A stretch of DNA of 64,000 nt from Ophthalmolycus amberensis (GCA_024529925.1 JAFEUB010001021.1:1-64000); one strand, 5' to 3'. Counted from the stretch's first letter, positions 49,656 to 63,426 are shown. Translations and numbers: made by a program. The notes: generated by a model from the sequence alone, not told the origin.

Positions 49656-52200
49656 TATCGTTTTTTTTATTGACTGTGTGTGTTTTTCTCATGCACTTCG
49701 TGGCGCAACCCTGTTGTACAATGACATCTGATGCTTGATATACAAACAAGCTCTTTTTCACTTGGAGTCAACTGGAGTCAACAAGCGATGAGCGGTTCTC
49801 GAGACAATGCAAGCAGCCTTCTGAACAACCGCGGTTTGAACAGGCGCCCCACCCGACAACGTTGCAAGCAACAATAAAGGGAGCCGGGCATCGGCCTGCT
49901 CCGAACGGGAAAACCCTCGTATGTAAACTGCAACAGTCAATTTTAATAGTGGAGGATCAACATGCCAGCTAGGACAAAAATGGCATTTTAGTGATTTTAC
50001 AAAGACTCAACAATTAATGGCAAGGAATTCACAAATGTTAGTGTCATTTTATGACTGTGATGCTGTATTGATTATTGGGAATGAACATGAATTAACACAA
50101 TCTCATGCATAACTGTGTGCGCCAGTCCATTAATTAATGTGAATAAATTACAACAAAGGCAAAACAGTACAAGGAAGAAAGTGACAGAGGGGATGGATTT
50201 AAGTGAGGATAAAACAAGCTTTTAAATACTTCAAATGTGGCTGAACATTGAGACAAATTAAAAAGAACAGTGGTGTAAAGGGAAGTTGTGAACAACGTTT
50301 TACAGCTACAGCGGACTAGAAACACAAACACACCCACCTCCACAACATGCCAGTATTTTACAGTGAAATCTTGTAAAGCATTAAGGTTGTGCAGATATTG
50401 ACCATGTTATGTAGTCATGTTATTATGTCAGACACAGGTTGGTGTATTTGACTATTTGAAGTAACCAGGGCAGAATAAAACCAGCACAAATGCTGAATAC
50501 AGTCATGTAATACAAACCAAAACAGCTGAGTAGCATTGTCGGTAACCACGGTATTGCTTCAGTGCACTGGGGTTGTTGAGGTCTTAGTTTTAAAATGATG
50601 TGTGCATGTCAGGAATTCATGCAGATAACATGACATTCCTTTCAAGCTCCTGTGCCTGCACACTATCAGCATCATCTTACACATACAACTTGAAAGAGGA
50701 AAGTGGGGAGATATCGGGAGGCAAACATCAGACAAACAGAAATAACAACATACACTGTATATGCTAACAATAGCACAGCACTGCAGAAACACACAGACAA
50801 ACATGCCGCAACAATCCCCAGAGGATTGCATAACATTTCCTCGGGAATGGTGGGTCATTGTGACCCGTTCACATCAACTCCATCTCCGTTAGACATCATC
50901 AGCAGGCCTCTTACAACAGCCATTATGAATCTGCCCGTCACAAAGCTGTGGCAGCGTCGGCATTCATGGTGCGATTTAAAGGTCAGGAAATCTCCCACTC
51001 AACACATCTTTAGCGATGCAACAGAAGTATTAAGAGGTGTTAATGTGGCATGAACACATCTGAGCAATTCACAATAAGCTGTCCTGCTACTTTGAAGTAC
51101 TGGTAATTACATTGGTTTTCCAATTTTTGTGAAATGTAAAGTAACATTGTGCCCAAAATCTGTCTTTTGAGTATCGAGCGGTCATTTCTTACTAGAAAGG
51201 TTAATGTGTGCTGCGGAGGCAGTACTCGCTTGATTTGAGTGTGTTGAAATGGATTCACCTGTACCACCTTCCAGCCTTCAGGTGACCAAGAAAGCAAGAA
51301 GGAAGGGGGCCAGTTCCATCCAGCAGTAGAAACCAGGGAGAGACAAGTGACAGTGTGGTGCTCGCCCCTAGCTAATAGCCACCATCTTTCTGACGGCAGA
51401 ATCGCGGCTCTGTGTCCGACCAATTTTGTAACTTTCTGAAACTGACCTTCACCACCACTTCATATGGTGATTGGTGAGAAAATAACCAGGGTTTGAACTT
51501 GTCTCTCAAACTATTTTTTGATTCTTCGTGTCTTTGTAAAGTTCCCTTATCAATGACGGCAGGCTTTTTCCCAAACTTCCCGAACAGGTATAAATACTTT
51601 TGCCTTTAGAAGTGTTTATAAAGAAATACTTCAGCCCCAAAATTACCATTTTTATATCAATTACTAACCCTGTGTCGCCTTGAATTCTTTTCTCGCATGC
51701 CTTAAAAAAAGTAAAGGATTGCTGTATTGTCTTGGTAAGTGAACAGTTAAAGCTTGAACACAGTCTCATAAATTGAATTAAAAAAACAAATGTAAAATCT
51801 TTTTTTTACAAAAGGTGACAAAGTGACAGCTTATGTGGAGGCTATAAGGCAAACAGGAGTTAAACATGGTGATGAGGGAAAGGAACAAAAACATAATAAT
51901 AATAATTTTAATGGCATATTTACCCTCAATCAGAGTTTATTTTCAGGTATCAATCATTGAATTGTCACCAGTTTCACTAAAAAAAAATGCTGTTTTTACA
52001 GCCAGCCATGAAGAGCTGTCTGTTATTTGCTGTTTCCTGTACAACGCTCTGTGACCATGCTGATAAAAATGCTCTATAAATAAACTTAACATGACGAGCC
52101 CATATCATGCACTTCTTTTATTCCACTCCTGATTCTTTCATTAACAGAGAGGAAGTACAGAAACATACCAGCGCAGTGTCAAAACCCTTCTAATACATTG
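49656..52200. other. intergenic, no gene recognised
   Basis: No convincing exon. An A/T-rich tail with GCTCTATAAATAAACTTAAC near 52070 looks like the 3' end of a short retroelement, but its start is not visible. Confidence 0.35.
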
Positions 52201-52204
52201 ACGT

Positions 52205-52310
52205 GTCCTTTTAATAATAATAATAAAAATACATTTTATTTGTACAGCACTTTAAAAGGTACTCAAAGACACTTTACATGCTAAAAAACGTGAAAGTAAT
52301 TTTAGTCCTT
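52205..52310 (-). mobile_element. L2/SINE-like tail (antisense)
   Basis: TAATAATAATAATAAAAATAC, ATTTTATTTGTACAGCACTTT and TCAAAGACACTTTACA resemble the 3' tails of L2-related fish elements in reverse orientation. Confidence 0.5.
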
Positions 52311-52639
52311 GGGCAGTTTCTGAGTGTTTGATGATCAGGACATGTCTCCTGAAGTTCCTCTTAATGATACGAGCTCATACAAGCCCATTATTCCTTGCTT
52401 TACGGCCCTGCTTGTGTCAAGTCAGTGGCATCACTTCTTTGTTACAGTGAAACTAGACCAGTAACAAAAAAAGAAACAAAAAAACATTTGCCTTGGCAGC
52501 TCGTCTCTGTGTGCCAATAATGAAAGGGACCCCTCGGACGCATTCCTCCACCCTGCGTGGCCCAGCTATGGCAAGAATGTGGGGGTGACTCTTTCTCATT
52601 TCTGCATGACCTGGCAGTCCCCTTCTCCTCATAGTCCAC

Positions 52640-52916
52640 CGCTCAGGCCGCTGGAGGCTGCGACACATCGAAGCGCACAGATGATGAGAGGAGTGGCACA
52701 CTTCACTAAAACTTCCCGGAGTGACGCGCCTGGACGCCCGCTCCTCCCCGTTAAACACCGAGAAGAGAAAAAAAAGTTCCCCACTCTGACTATTCATCAT
52801 CCCGATGTGGCGAGAGTTTGACGCAGAGTCTTTTCAAGAGAGTTCGGTCATGACAGCGCTCAACTGTTAGAAAAGAAAACTTTCAATCTTTGTTTTGCCT
52901 CGAAGCGTGCGGCACC
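52640..52916 (+). promoter_or_regulatory. probable promoter/5'UTR of plus-strand gene
   Basis: A locally GC- and CpG-richer segment (GACGCGCCTGGACGCC near 52723) leads to the ATG exon at 52917 in otherwise AT-rich surroundings. No TATA box is obvious; the TSS is not resolved. Confidence 0.4.
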
Positions 52917-52983
52917 ATGAAGCCCGTGCCTGCTCTCCAGCGTCCCTCTGTGGACTCTTCTGGTCTTCAGCGCCGTACTCAAG
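52917..52983 (+). CDS. probable first coding exon; signal peptide with apparent 1-base shift
   Basis: GGCACCATGA is a good Kozak context, and the exon ends in a strong donor (TCAAG|GTAAGAAAG). In the ATG frame it reads MKPVPALQRPS..., without hydrophobic character. The next frame, which lacks a start, reads CLLSSVPLWTLLVFSAVLK, an excellent signal-peptide core ending exactly at the donor in phase 0. Dropping one C from the CCC at 52923-52925 would join the ATG to that frame (22 codons). This suggests a 1-base sequence error or a real frameshift in the first exon of a secreted or membrane protein. No later exon is recognised to 64 kb, so the gene cannot be named. Confidence 0.45.
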
Positions 52984-53949
52984 GTAAGAAAGCTTTCAGA
53001 CAATTACAATTTTAAGCAGAATTGAAGCAGGTAGTGTTTTGTTCATGGCAACGGGACGCTTTGTTTGGATGACGAAGGTCAGTTTTACCACGCAGGTGTG
53101 ACTGCACCTGTTGCGCAGTTTGCTGCTGTGCTGCACTTTACTTAGTCAGGAGCGCAGCTCGGACTTATGTGCAAAGTTGATGCAAAAAAAAGAATCGCAA
53201 CATATACTAAATAATTTCATCTTATGAATGTTTGACGGCAGACGAGAATGGCATGGCTCATAAGAATAATAATGGTCCTTTGAGGGTTTTAATTGCATTC
53301 AAAATGTACGTCAGCAAGTAATTAATACTGGAATGGAGAGGTTTAACAATGGTGGGCTGTGTCTTGGAAGACGTAGAGAGCACAAGTCTAACGATGTTGG
53401 ATCCATTGGTGAAAAATAAAAAGTTTGTAATGTTTAAGTGAATTTCGTTATATTTGGAATCTCTTTGTTGGCCAGTTCTTCATTCAGGATTGCACAGATC
53501 TGACCCGTTCAGTGCGGAGTGTGTTAAAAGGACAGTAATTAGACTGAGGCATCCAGCAGCCACAGACCCACCTGTCCTCCTCTCACTGGTCTTTCTGGAG
53601 CGAGAGAGGGAGATAGAGGGTGAGAGAGGTTGAGAATGTGAGGCATGTGAGGATGTGTGTGGCCAACACAAAGGGGTCAGGAAAGGAATGAGGTGCAGTG
53701 TGCTCAGTGTCCCTGTCGCTCCTGCAGCCACAACTCTCACCAACAAACCAGTTTATAGGTACGACTACAGTCTGACTGGTCATTATGAAGACAGCATTGA
53801 GAACAATATAGACAAGTTGTAATGAAAGTTATTTTGAATAAACAGCTGAGGCCTGGTGCTGCCAAATAGCTGATTACAATATTTCAAACCACAAATAATG
53901 ATGCACTTTATTTTGCCTGTAGCCAAAGTGCATTATCATCAGAAAGCTC

Positions 53950-54135
53950 TTTTTAGGGATGCTCAGATCCAACTTTTTGTTTCCTAATGCAATCGCTTTT
54001 ACACTAAAATCTAGACCTCACTTAGTGGACAGATTTTGATATTGACAAAGAAGCTGTTTTTAATGTGTATGAGTCACATCACCGCCAATACCTGATCCAC
54101 TAAATAAGAACAGTATTGGCACCGAAATCGACGCG
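53950..54135 (+). mobile_element. MITE-like fragment (GGATGCTCAGATCC...TATTGGCACCG)
   Basis: A degenerate copy of the GGATGCACCGATC/TATCGGCC type: TAGGGATGCTCAGATCCAAC, GCCAATACCTGATCC, CAGTATTGGCACCGA. Confidence 0.45.
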
Positions 54136-54464
54136 GGGCCTCGGATTGGTGAAAGTTATTTTGTAAATAGTCTAGATAGATTTTCTGGTGGCATTAACAA
54201 TGTGGAGACTGTCCTTACAAGAAAAAAGATCAAAAACTCTTTTAGCTGGAGAAATGCAAGCGTCCTTTAATGACTGTCATCTCTCTAAAGCAGAAGTGGT
54301 GGTACGTTGTTTTAGCCGCAAAACCTCTAAGTGAGGAGCTGTGGGTGGATATTTATGACAAAAAAATGTCAAATGTTTGACTGTCTCGGGCACGGAGACC
54401 ACACTTCGAGTAACTTCTCCTTCCAACGGTCAACCATGGCTTTCTATTCAACCACAATATTTAC

Positions 54465-54835
54465 CTTAAAGGGACATTTCACCCCAAAATCAAATATATA
54501 TTTTTTCCTCTTAACTGTAATTCTATTTATCCATTTAGTTCATTCACAGACGTTGTTGTAAGAAGTTTCATCTTGAGTAACTGGGTCGTGATTTCTGGGA
54601 AGAGACATTGCTGTTGAGTTTTCAAAATGTATTTTTTTGCCAGTTTGCCACAACAAGCCGATTACATTGTAAAGAAGGCATCCTCTCTCCTGCTGATATC
54701 TCCATAAGTAACTCACACCACAACAGTCTAGAATGATAAATAGCTCTACAGGTAACCAGAACTGCACCACAGAGGCACATTTAATTCTCCATTCTTTATT
54801 GTAGTAAAACTTGGCACTATTCATAATTTACTTCC
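54465..54835 (+). mobile_element. interspersed repeat (AAAGGGACATTTCACCCCAAAATC family)
   Basis: AAAGGGACATTTCACCCC at the left, TTTCATCTTGAGTAACTGGG, TGATTTCTGGGAAGAGACATTG, GAGTTTTCAAAATGTA and ATCTCCATAAGTAACTCACAC are segments of a repeat common in percomorph genomes. Confidence 0.65.
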
Positions 54836-57274
54836 TGTCAGCAGATTTGGGGCTCAAAGTCGAATTTAGTTTAACTATAAGTGCAAAAAATTCTTGTCCT
54901 GGACACGAACAAGACACACGGCGGGCCTACGTGCGTGAATGTGTTTTTTTCAATTGGTCTATATTTTAAGCATGATCCTATATTGGTTTGTTCTGTTCAG
55001 GTTAGATTAAACTAAAATACTCATGCACTAATTCTAGAATTCAATCCAATTTGACGGTTTTAAATTCATATTTATTTAGCGTGAGAGTTCATTCTTTAAC
55101 AGGGAAGTTGGAAGCTCCAGAAAAAGCTGTTAAGAATCCCTGAGTCAGGATTTGTTTGTGTAATCACCTGGCGTGACAACTGGTTTAAATGAGGAAGTAA
55201 ATGTGCAATGGCTCCTCAACTTCTACGAAGAGTTGAGCAGAGATGAACACAGGTGACACGATACATGCAAATGTGAACCTGCCACCACCACAGCATGGTT
55301 TTAATACTGTAAAGAGTGAGGCAAGGTTACAGACTCTTGTGTTGTCTCAGATAACTGTAACCGCAACCTTCAGTATTATAGATCATTTTTTATGTTTTGT
55401 ACAATATGACAACACATTTTCAGAGGTGATTGATAAATGTTGTAAGAAGTTCTTTCACTGTAAATTGAAGACCACTGAGCCTGAAGTTGTGGTCAGAAGT
55501 CGTTAAGTTAAGAGACATGACAGTCAGGACTTTCTCGTTTAGGGACAAAACCTGCTGCTTTTTCAGCATCTTGTCTTTTGATGAAATCAGAGATTAGAGA
55601 CACTTGAAATCAGCCCTCCAGGATATTATTCAAGTGTGGTCTGCTTCTCGTGAAAAACATATGATTGTTTTCTTAATCTTCTCTTTTCCTGAAGTAATTT
55701 CCCCCTTTCCTCCTCCTTGCTTTGTATTTCTCTCTTTTCTGGTTCCTTCAGTGCAGTTCTCTTGCTCTTCTAATGTTTTCTCCTCTTGCAGCGTTTGTGT
55801 GTTGACAACTGTCTTTGGTGGTCTCATGTTAACATACTGTCCTGGGTCCGAGGGTCTGTCAGCTCAGAACTTAAGATGTGACTGTTGTGATGGGGCGTTA
55901 CACATTTGTGCCCCTCTTAGGTCATGGAAACTAGTCCGGAAGGATGAGTTGTCGATGATAACTTCATAATATATCATATGTAATAGAGCAATTCAGGTAC
56001 AACAGCATGTCTTTGCTTTCAAAAACAATATGTGTATATTTGTCATCATTCGGATTATTCTCGGTAGTCTAGAATGTATCAGATGTTAATAAATTCAGTT
56101 TAGTCAGATTAAAGCAAACAAATTAAACGTGGAAACATTGTGGCAAAAAGCACAAAGGAAGTTACAGTCGAAAAAGTGGAACAGCCGTTGCTTCCCTGAA
56201 AGGAATTTGTTTGCATAATGACATTTTTTATACAGAACACGTTAATAATCCGAGACAAGTAGATGTCAGAGTATTAACTACCCGTCTAAAGTTCTATTTA
56301 GTTTGGATCTTTGTTTTCATTTCAGTTCCCCTTTCGAAAATAATTTAATATTTTGACCTTATCTTTATAAAGTTGTCAGAGAGTGATAAGCTTGTCTACA
56401 GCATGATGCTCATCAAAATACAGGTTACTTTCTGTCTGAAGTCTAATTTTAGTCTAATATTTGTTGTGTGTCCACTCTGTGTCTTATTTCTCTCTCTTTC
56501 TCCGTCTGTGGCCTACTGACAGCATGCAGGAATTAGAGAATGGTAACGTTGCTATCAGTGGGAGACATCTTGGAAAAAGGAAACGTGACGTTTCTTACAA
56601 GAACTGTCCCGTCTGTTAGCTACGGACTGATGACCACTGTCCCTCTGGCTAGCTGCTATGCTAATGCCTTGCACTAAAACGTGGATGACGTGTGCTGACT
56701 TCATGATGTCAACACAAGTATCCCTCTCCAAAATGTGCTCTCACTGTATCCTTAGAAAGCTTGCATCCCATTCTCGATCTAAAAGGCAAAAGTCACAAGT
56801 CAAGTCCTGCTTTGTTGAATGCCGCACCATCCGCCCACTCCCAACACCCCTCCAACTGCACCAGGACAGTCCAGTTTCAAATTGACATCTGCAAACATGT
56901 TGCTGTCTACCAGGGTTGCGACTGGAAGCTTAGCGTGTACAAGATGAATTACAAAGAGTCACAGTTCCCCAGTCCATGTAAATGAGACACGGGCTCCTCT
57001 CTCGGGCTCAAAAGCCTTATTGTCAGCAGATAGCTATCATTCTATCAGTGGCCTCTGAGCGAGTCACGACCAGACAAGGCTGTTGTGGGGGTGGGAAAGT
57101 ATTATATTTCTCTAGTTTGACTTGTCTCCCTATCACTCAGTCATACTGCCTCTCCAGATGCAGTGCGAGAGTGCTTCAAGTATGTTTTAAAGCGCCATTA
57201 GTACAAAACGTCCATATTAAAGATCCGCGGCAGTGTTTTGTCATTTCCACCTCTATGTGCAGCAAAGGCAGTCT

Positions 57275-57440
57275 GTTAGTTGGTCCACCACTCCAGTCCA
57301 GACTGAAATTGCCATGAACTTTGGTACAGAGATTCATGGTCCCCGGGCGATGTATCGTAGTGACCTCCTGACGTTTCTCCTCAACAACTATTTGAAAGAT
57401 TGCTCTTGAATTTGATACAGATATTTATGTTCCCCTCAGG
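57275..57440 (+). mobile_element. interspersed repeat, copy D
   Basis: TTGGTCCACCACTCCAGTCC, GACTGAAATTGCCATGA and ATTTATGTTCCCCTCAGG match the 28495 family in the same orientation. Confidence 0.6.
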
Positions 57441-57628
57441 TTAAACCAGTCATGCTGTCAAAGGTCAGTTTCTTTCACAATTTAAAGTTAGTAATTACAC
57501 CCTTGAACGCAGCACAAAGAAGCCAGTCTGTAATAATACAAAACCCACAGTATGCTTTCTCTGCTCTTCCTTCCCTGCAGACGAGCACACATCACACCCC
57601 ACGCTCCACTTTAACACATTTCCAACCC

Positions 57629-57658
57629 CACACTGATCACACTTCTATGATCAGTGTG
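57629..57658. repeat. perfect 11-bp inverted repeat, 8-base loop
   Basis: CACACTGATCA and TGATCAGTGTG flank CACTTCTA. It is not associated with a recognised element. Confidence 0.85.
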
Positions 57659-58489
57659 ATGGCCCAGCCCTCCGTGTCCAGAATCTACGTATGCATTTAT
57701 GCACATCTTCCTCCTGTTGGCATGGCCAGCAGCATTAGGAGGAAGCTCTGATGGCAAGTGCATTGTACTCTGATGGGTATCTGCAGCCAGCAGTTCTGTG
57801 CTCCGTGCAGTGCTGGGAACAGTAAATACCACGTCACTCATTTCCATAGCCTCAGATGTGGCCTCTGTGATAGCAGCAGCAGCACTGCAGCGTGGGAGGC
57901 GGATACTGTACCTGGAGACAAACACACTCATAGCTAAAGCAGCCATGCGCACAGTTTTTGGAGGCAGTGGATATTTTTAGACATGGCTTTTGCATTTGTT
58001 TTGTTTTTTTATGATTCATTTTCATATAGTGTACAACAGGAGGACGCTCATATTATATTTCTCTCGTGGAGCTTTGTGCCATTTGTATTCTCACAGACAT
58101 GCTATGGATCTCAGATGCAATATGTTGTATACGGACAAAAAATAAATCAGAAGAAGACATCTAAAGGGATCATCTGCAAGTAGAAAAAGAATAAATCAAC
58201 AGTAGATGTGCTCCATTACAGGAACCTAGAAAAAAAATTCTTTACCTAGTAAATTAGTTTTCTTGTTAACTTACATGTATAGTTGCTGCAGTCTGTCAGT
58301 CTTAGCAAAAAACTTAACAACTAAAATATTGGAGACCAATATTCTAATAAATAACAATTCAGTACATTTATATGTATTTATTTGCTATATTTATTTTTAA
58401 AGAGAGCGATGTTTAAGTCAAGCCTAATGTTTCATTAGACATAATATTATTATCTCAGTCACTTCTGCATCGTGAGACATACAGCTTAT

Positions 58490-58600
58490 TAAAAAAACAC
58501 TGCTCTTGGACCAACACTCTGTATCGGTTTACACTCAAAGCTTCGGTATTCGTACAGGGATTGAAAAAGTCGGATCGGTGAAATCCTTAATTATTAGTAA
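58490..58600 (+). mobile_element. MITE-like fragment (TATCGG...GGATCGGTG)
   Basis: CTGTATCGGTTTACAC and AGTCGGATCGGTGAAATCC recall the TATCGG/GGATCGGTGC ends of the family seen at 14050 and 53950. Degenerate. Confidence 0.4.
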
Positions 58601-59524
58601 TGATCCGGACCTTTTCTCACAGACTACTCTCAGTAGTCTATATCTATCAAAGTACTGATCACTAGAGGTAACAGTTTTTGTAATTTGAGAGATAAACTGC
58701 AGCACAGGTTTTCTTGTAGCCATGAAGCATAGGAAAGGTCGAAGGTGATGGGTTCATCTGACATTGATGTTGCATGACAGAATCATGTGTGGCCATACAG
58801 TAAAAGAAAAACTTTAATACATGACCAATTGTGTCTCTGCCTGACTGACAACTTTAAAACAAGCACATTATTCATGGGAATTGATAATGGAGAACAAACC
58901 CAAAGAGACAGAATGACGTGAGAGAGTTATATATGGCACAGTATGAGGAAGGAACAGTATAGTTTGGAAAGTGATGTTTTCGGCAACAACAATGCTTCAG
59001 TTTGAGTGAGACAAATGTCTATTTATTAGCCAATGTCGTGAGACTCTTGTCCTCCTATGTGACCTTAATGAGCTGGAGGCAAGAAATACAGCATAATACA
59101 ACGTCCTTTATGGAGTTCAAATATGTCATCAAGGGTCTCTGGGTGGGCACAGGAAGTGGCAGGAAGGAAGTTATGTTATAACCAAAGAACAGCAAGAAGG
59201 TCGCTCACAAGCGGAAGCAATGGACTTTAATAGAGAACGAGCTTCCAATTTATGAGAGGCTGACTGACAAAAAGTGAGAATCTTTCCAAAAAACCTCAAC
59301 ACATCATACTTGATGTTTGCATCAGATGAACTTCTGCATTTTGAAGTTAAAACGCTGAATGCACAGTCAAAGCTCAGTTATTTTTGTTAATATATTTTGT
59401 AAAGTCACTCTGTGATCTCAAATTACATTGTCTGACTCAAATTATGTTAAACATAGGAGACATGTTAGTTGAAAATATGCAATATGATTGATCAAATAGT
59501 ATATAGGGTGAATTGTTTAGTGGC

Positions 59525-59640
59525 CTTGCACATCCACACAGGTGTTTTCAATCACTCCCATAATTAGACCTCCAGTCAGGTTGGAGTTGGGAGCTGTCAA
59601 TCAAGCACAGTGCGTGCACACCCACACAGTCTTGGGAACT
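59525..59640 (+). mobile_element. interspersed repeat, copy 2 (CACACAGGTGTTTT family)
   Basis: The same segment order as 24850-24990, with an added GTCAATCAAGCAC and CACACCCACACAG. Confidence 0.6.
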
Positions 59641-60844
59641 GGAAACTACAAGTAGCCTACAGATTGTCTCTAACAGGATGCAACTGTTTCTTTAACTTCC
59701 AGTTTATTCTTTGAAAGCAGCTGAAAACTGTCCGACTTGACCCCAGTTTTCTTTCAACGCCCCCTGCTGCTACCGCCTGCTCTCGTCCGCTTCCCAGGCG
59801 AGGCGCAGTTCATCTCGAACGAGCCGAATATGTTGCAACAACCATTTTTTTCGATTACAATTCAAGTATATTCCCATGTGCTGTATCTATTATTCAACAA
59901 TGATGGGAGAAGACAACACCGTCTGTGCCACACGGCCAGGCTATCTGATGGTGAAAAAAAAAAAAACATCTCTCATACTGTTATCTGCAACAACAAAATC
60001 AAGTCGAGGACATGAGATGTCGTCATACCAATGCTGCAAGAGGAGAAAAGAAAAAATTAAGATTGTGATAAGTCACTGTTACTGACATGCATGGGACGGA
60101 TGAAAACACCTCCTACAAAAACCAGAAAAGGTCTAATAGAAAAAATCAATAAAAGAAGAAACAACTATAACAACAACAAGCATTTCTCCATTTCTTCCCT
60201 GTGGCCCTTGTTTTGTGTTGCTAATCATCAAGACACACACACACATACACACCCTTTTTCTTAGTTTCAGATAACATGATTGTACAGAAAGTAGAGCTGC
60301 AGAGGAATCCACTTTCTCCACTCAGCTAGTCAACAAAGGCACCACCAGCAACTCCTCCACCTTGTGCAACTTTGCGTAATTCAAGGAGCAGAAACGATGC
60401 ATTGTGCATTTTTTTCCCCCTCCTTCACGTTTTTTGTTCCAAATTATCTGACTATGAGGAGCTAAGGTTAAACAGGCTTATCCCTGAGCAAACAGCCTTT
60501 AAGGTGATTTCTTGATTGTTTTTGGGTCTGAGTGTTATTATGGAGGAAGGAACTGGGGCGTTATCAGCAGCAAAGGCAGACTGCTAGGAATGAAAGGGAT
60601 TCAGAGCGTGGCAGGCCGGCTTGCCTTTAGGGTTGATGTAATGTTTATATTGTGGTCAGTACAGCCATTTCCTCCTCCTCCCCATGCAGACGGGCCCAGT
60701 CAAAGGGCACAGATACAGTACACAGGGCAAAAGGGTCATTGGCTGAGTCCCAGCCAAGTGTCTTTCACGATGAACATTAAGTATAGCTCCTCAAGTGAGA
60801 GTCTAATGGAGTCTGAAGGAAACATTCTGAGAACAAATCACGTA

Positions 60845-61155
60845 CCTTGATATTTCCCACCAAATACCTCAATATCGATGTTGTAGGCTTGACCGTTGAT
60901 GCTTTTACAAAATATTTACACAGTGAGATTTTTGACAAATGATCATCAGTAATGTGGATGTCATGACTAAGTGGATGAAGGCAAATAATAACAGCCTGGG
61001 AAGTTCAGAAAATGACAGCACTTTACTGTAAAGCAGCCTTTAAAACCAGGAAAGACAGCACATGGCATATTAAGATCTCACAATATGCTACATCTAAAAC
61101 GATATTTAGTCACATATCACAATATCGATAATATTGATTTATTGCCCAGCAATAC
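60845..61155 (+). mobile_element. interspersed repeat (CCTCAATATCGATGTTG / ATATTGCCCAGC family)
   Basis: GTACCTTGATATTTCCCACC, AATACCTCAATATCGATG, ACCAGGAAAGACAGCAC, AAACGATATTTAGTCAC and TTATTGCCCAGC are in the order of a fish repeat known for ATATCGATAT-rich ends. Confidence 0.65.
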
Positions 61156-62604
61156 TTTCGACTATGTGTGTAATAACAATCTCTTTCTTTTATTGGCGTC
61201 CATATAATAATAAACTGATATTACTCGTGATTTTACACACAGGCTATCTCTAACACCATAATGAATTCTAAGAGGTCTTGAGATGAGAGACAGACTTAAA
61301 GCAGGGACGGAGGATGTACAGATGGGTGGAGCTGAGTCCCAGTAGATGCATGAAAAAAATGACGTCCATTATCTGAACTTCGGTGTTTCGAGGGCAGTAC
61401 TTTCCAAATGGGACTTTGAGTTTGCGTTATTTCTGCTCTCTGAGTCAGTGCCAAGGCATAATGACTTGTTTTGTTTATTTAGTCAAGAGGGAAATAAGTG
61501 ATTCTTAGGAAGAGAGCCAAGGGCAATAAAACATTTGGGAATCATAGCTCAGATAAATCATATCCCCAGAGGTCAGATTATCATGAATATTTGTCTGAAA
61601 ACATGAGATTGTCATACTTGGCTTTCACACGCTGGTATGTGACCTTTACCATATTGTTGTGGAGCTTGAGGAGGTTTAGTTTGTCAGATAGCAAACTGTT
61701 TTATATCCATTCCAGCAACAGCTGCTGTTCAGTTCAAACTTTGGCTAGTTGTGTGTGTTTACTAAGTGTATATATACCACTAAATTAAAATGCCTTTCAC
61801 CACACATACTATATATAAACACCTACCAAACACTAAATGTATCTGTCGTCGAGCTGAAGTGTTCATTCTTGACCTCGGAAACAACAGTTGAGAAAACAAT
61901 CTCACCACGAAGTCCTATTGGTAACTGTTCTGGAGCTTTTGATCAGATCAAATGATCTTCATCAGTAGATGGAGTTTATGTAGTTGTCATGAAATTTTAG
62001 ATCAATTGTTCAATTGTCCATGTTATATATAGCATTTTAATATTTGCCTGAAAGCTGAGGTATAAAGGTAATAGTATCTGGTATTGAGTTACCAAAATAA
62101 AAAACACTGTCTTATAACTCTTTAAAGTCAGATAGAGAAATAAGCAAGTTCCACTTTATGTCAGCACCGTGATAATAACTTTAGTCAACCAATAACAGAG
62201 ATTTTAACAAAATGTAATCAATAGCCATGTCAATTTTCTTAAAATAATAATACAATTCATGTTACATATATGTGAGACTTGAAAATGTCAGACTTTTGTG
62301 CCTTTTTTCATAATTTCAACAAGTCATAGCAGGAAAAAAACAAGTTTAACAAACAACGTAACTGTAGTGTTCATGCGCTCCATTTAGAGTCTTTATTTCT
62401 CGGGCTGTGGTTTGTGCACACGGTCTCACTGGCATGGCTTTCTGTCACACCTGAATGGAATGCAGTCGTCATCAATATTCTATGTCACACCTGCGCTTTC
62501 TCCGTCATGATAAGTTCAAATGTATCCCCTGAAAAAGGGCATGTTATTGCTTTATTGGGTTAGCTAACATGTTAGCTAACATTACACATCCAGACAAGAT
62601 GGAG

Positions 62605-62820
62605 ACATTACCATTCATTTGGAGTCATTCCTGACCACCTGATTAATGGAAGTCCAATATTTACTCTTCACTTTGCGTTGTTTTGGTCGCTACCAACACC
62701 TTAGAAAAGTATCTGGGTCTTGAGCTGCTACGTGTTTATCCTTCTAAATACTGTAGCTAACATTACATCCTGCTAGCTAACATAGCTTGTCTACTGTATC
62801 TGCAGTGTGTTGGTGGACAT
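62605..62820 (+). mobile_element. interspersed repeat, copy 2 (CATTCATTTGGAGTC family)
   Basis: ACCATTCATTTGGAGTC, TGGAAGTCCAATATTTAC, CACTTTGCGTTGTTTTGGTC and a GTATCTGCAGTGTGTTGGTG end. Same orientation as 41875-42060. Confidence 0.7.
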
Positions 62821-63426
62821 TTAGTACTTACACATACAACGTGTTTATAAAAACTTTAAACAAAGACCTCTGCTTGCTTTCATTGGAAATGGGCTTGAAG
62901 AGCGGGAAGAATAAACCATAATGTGAAATCTGCAGGCCGCATCACCCGCACTAAGCTTATGACCAGGACCAAAATTATTATCTGTGGTTCATTAATGCAA
63001 GTGACCTCCGTCATTACAGACACTCATCTAAGCCATTTTGAATCATAACTGTATCTTAAATTAAAAGTGTTGTGTTTTTAAGTTTAACTACTAGTTTAAC
63101 CTACTTTTTTGAACCTGTTTTAAAAGAGGAAAATAGAGTGTTTAGTTATCAGACTTATTCTTTGTGTAAATATGAATCTGAGTGACTGAATACTGTTCTC
63201 CACAGCGTCGCTTATTTTAACACATCATGTGCTGTTTACACAAGGTGACTCAACTGTAAATTTGGCAGATTTGTATAATTGTAGGTCACATTTGCATCTA
63301 TTCACTCGATGTCATCATCCACAATAGTGCTATGATGATGCATGTATGTGTTAGCAGTTCTTGTTCAATGTTAAAATGTAGAAAAAGATGGATGAATTGT
63401 TAAAGATGCCACAAAGAAACAAACCT

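Noticed and set aside
57611..57952. 113-codon minus-strand frame and opposite-strand frames
   Set aside because: Open on both strands with no recognisable motif or splice signals. Probably chance.
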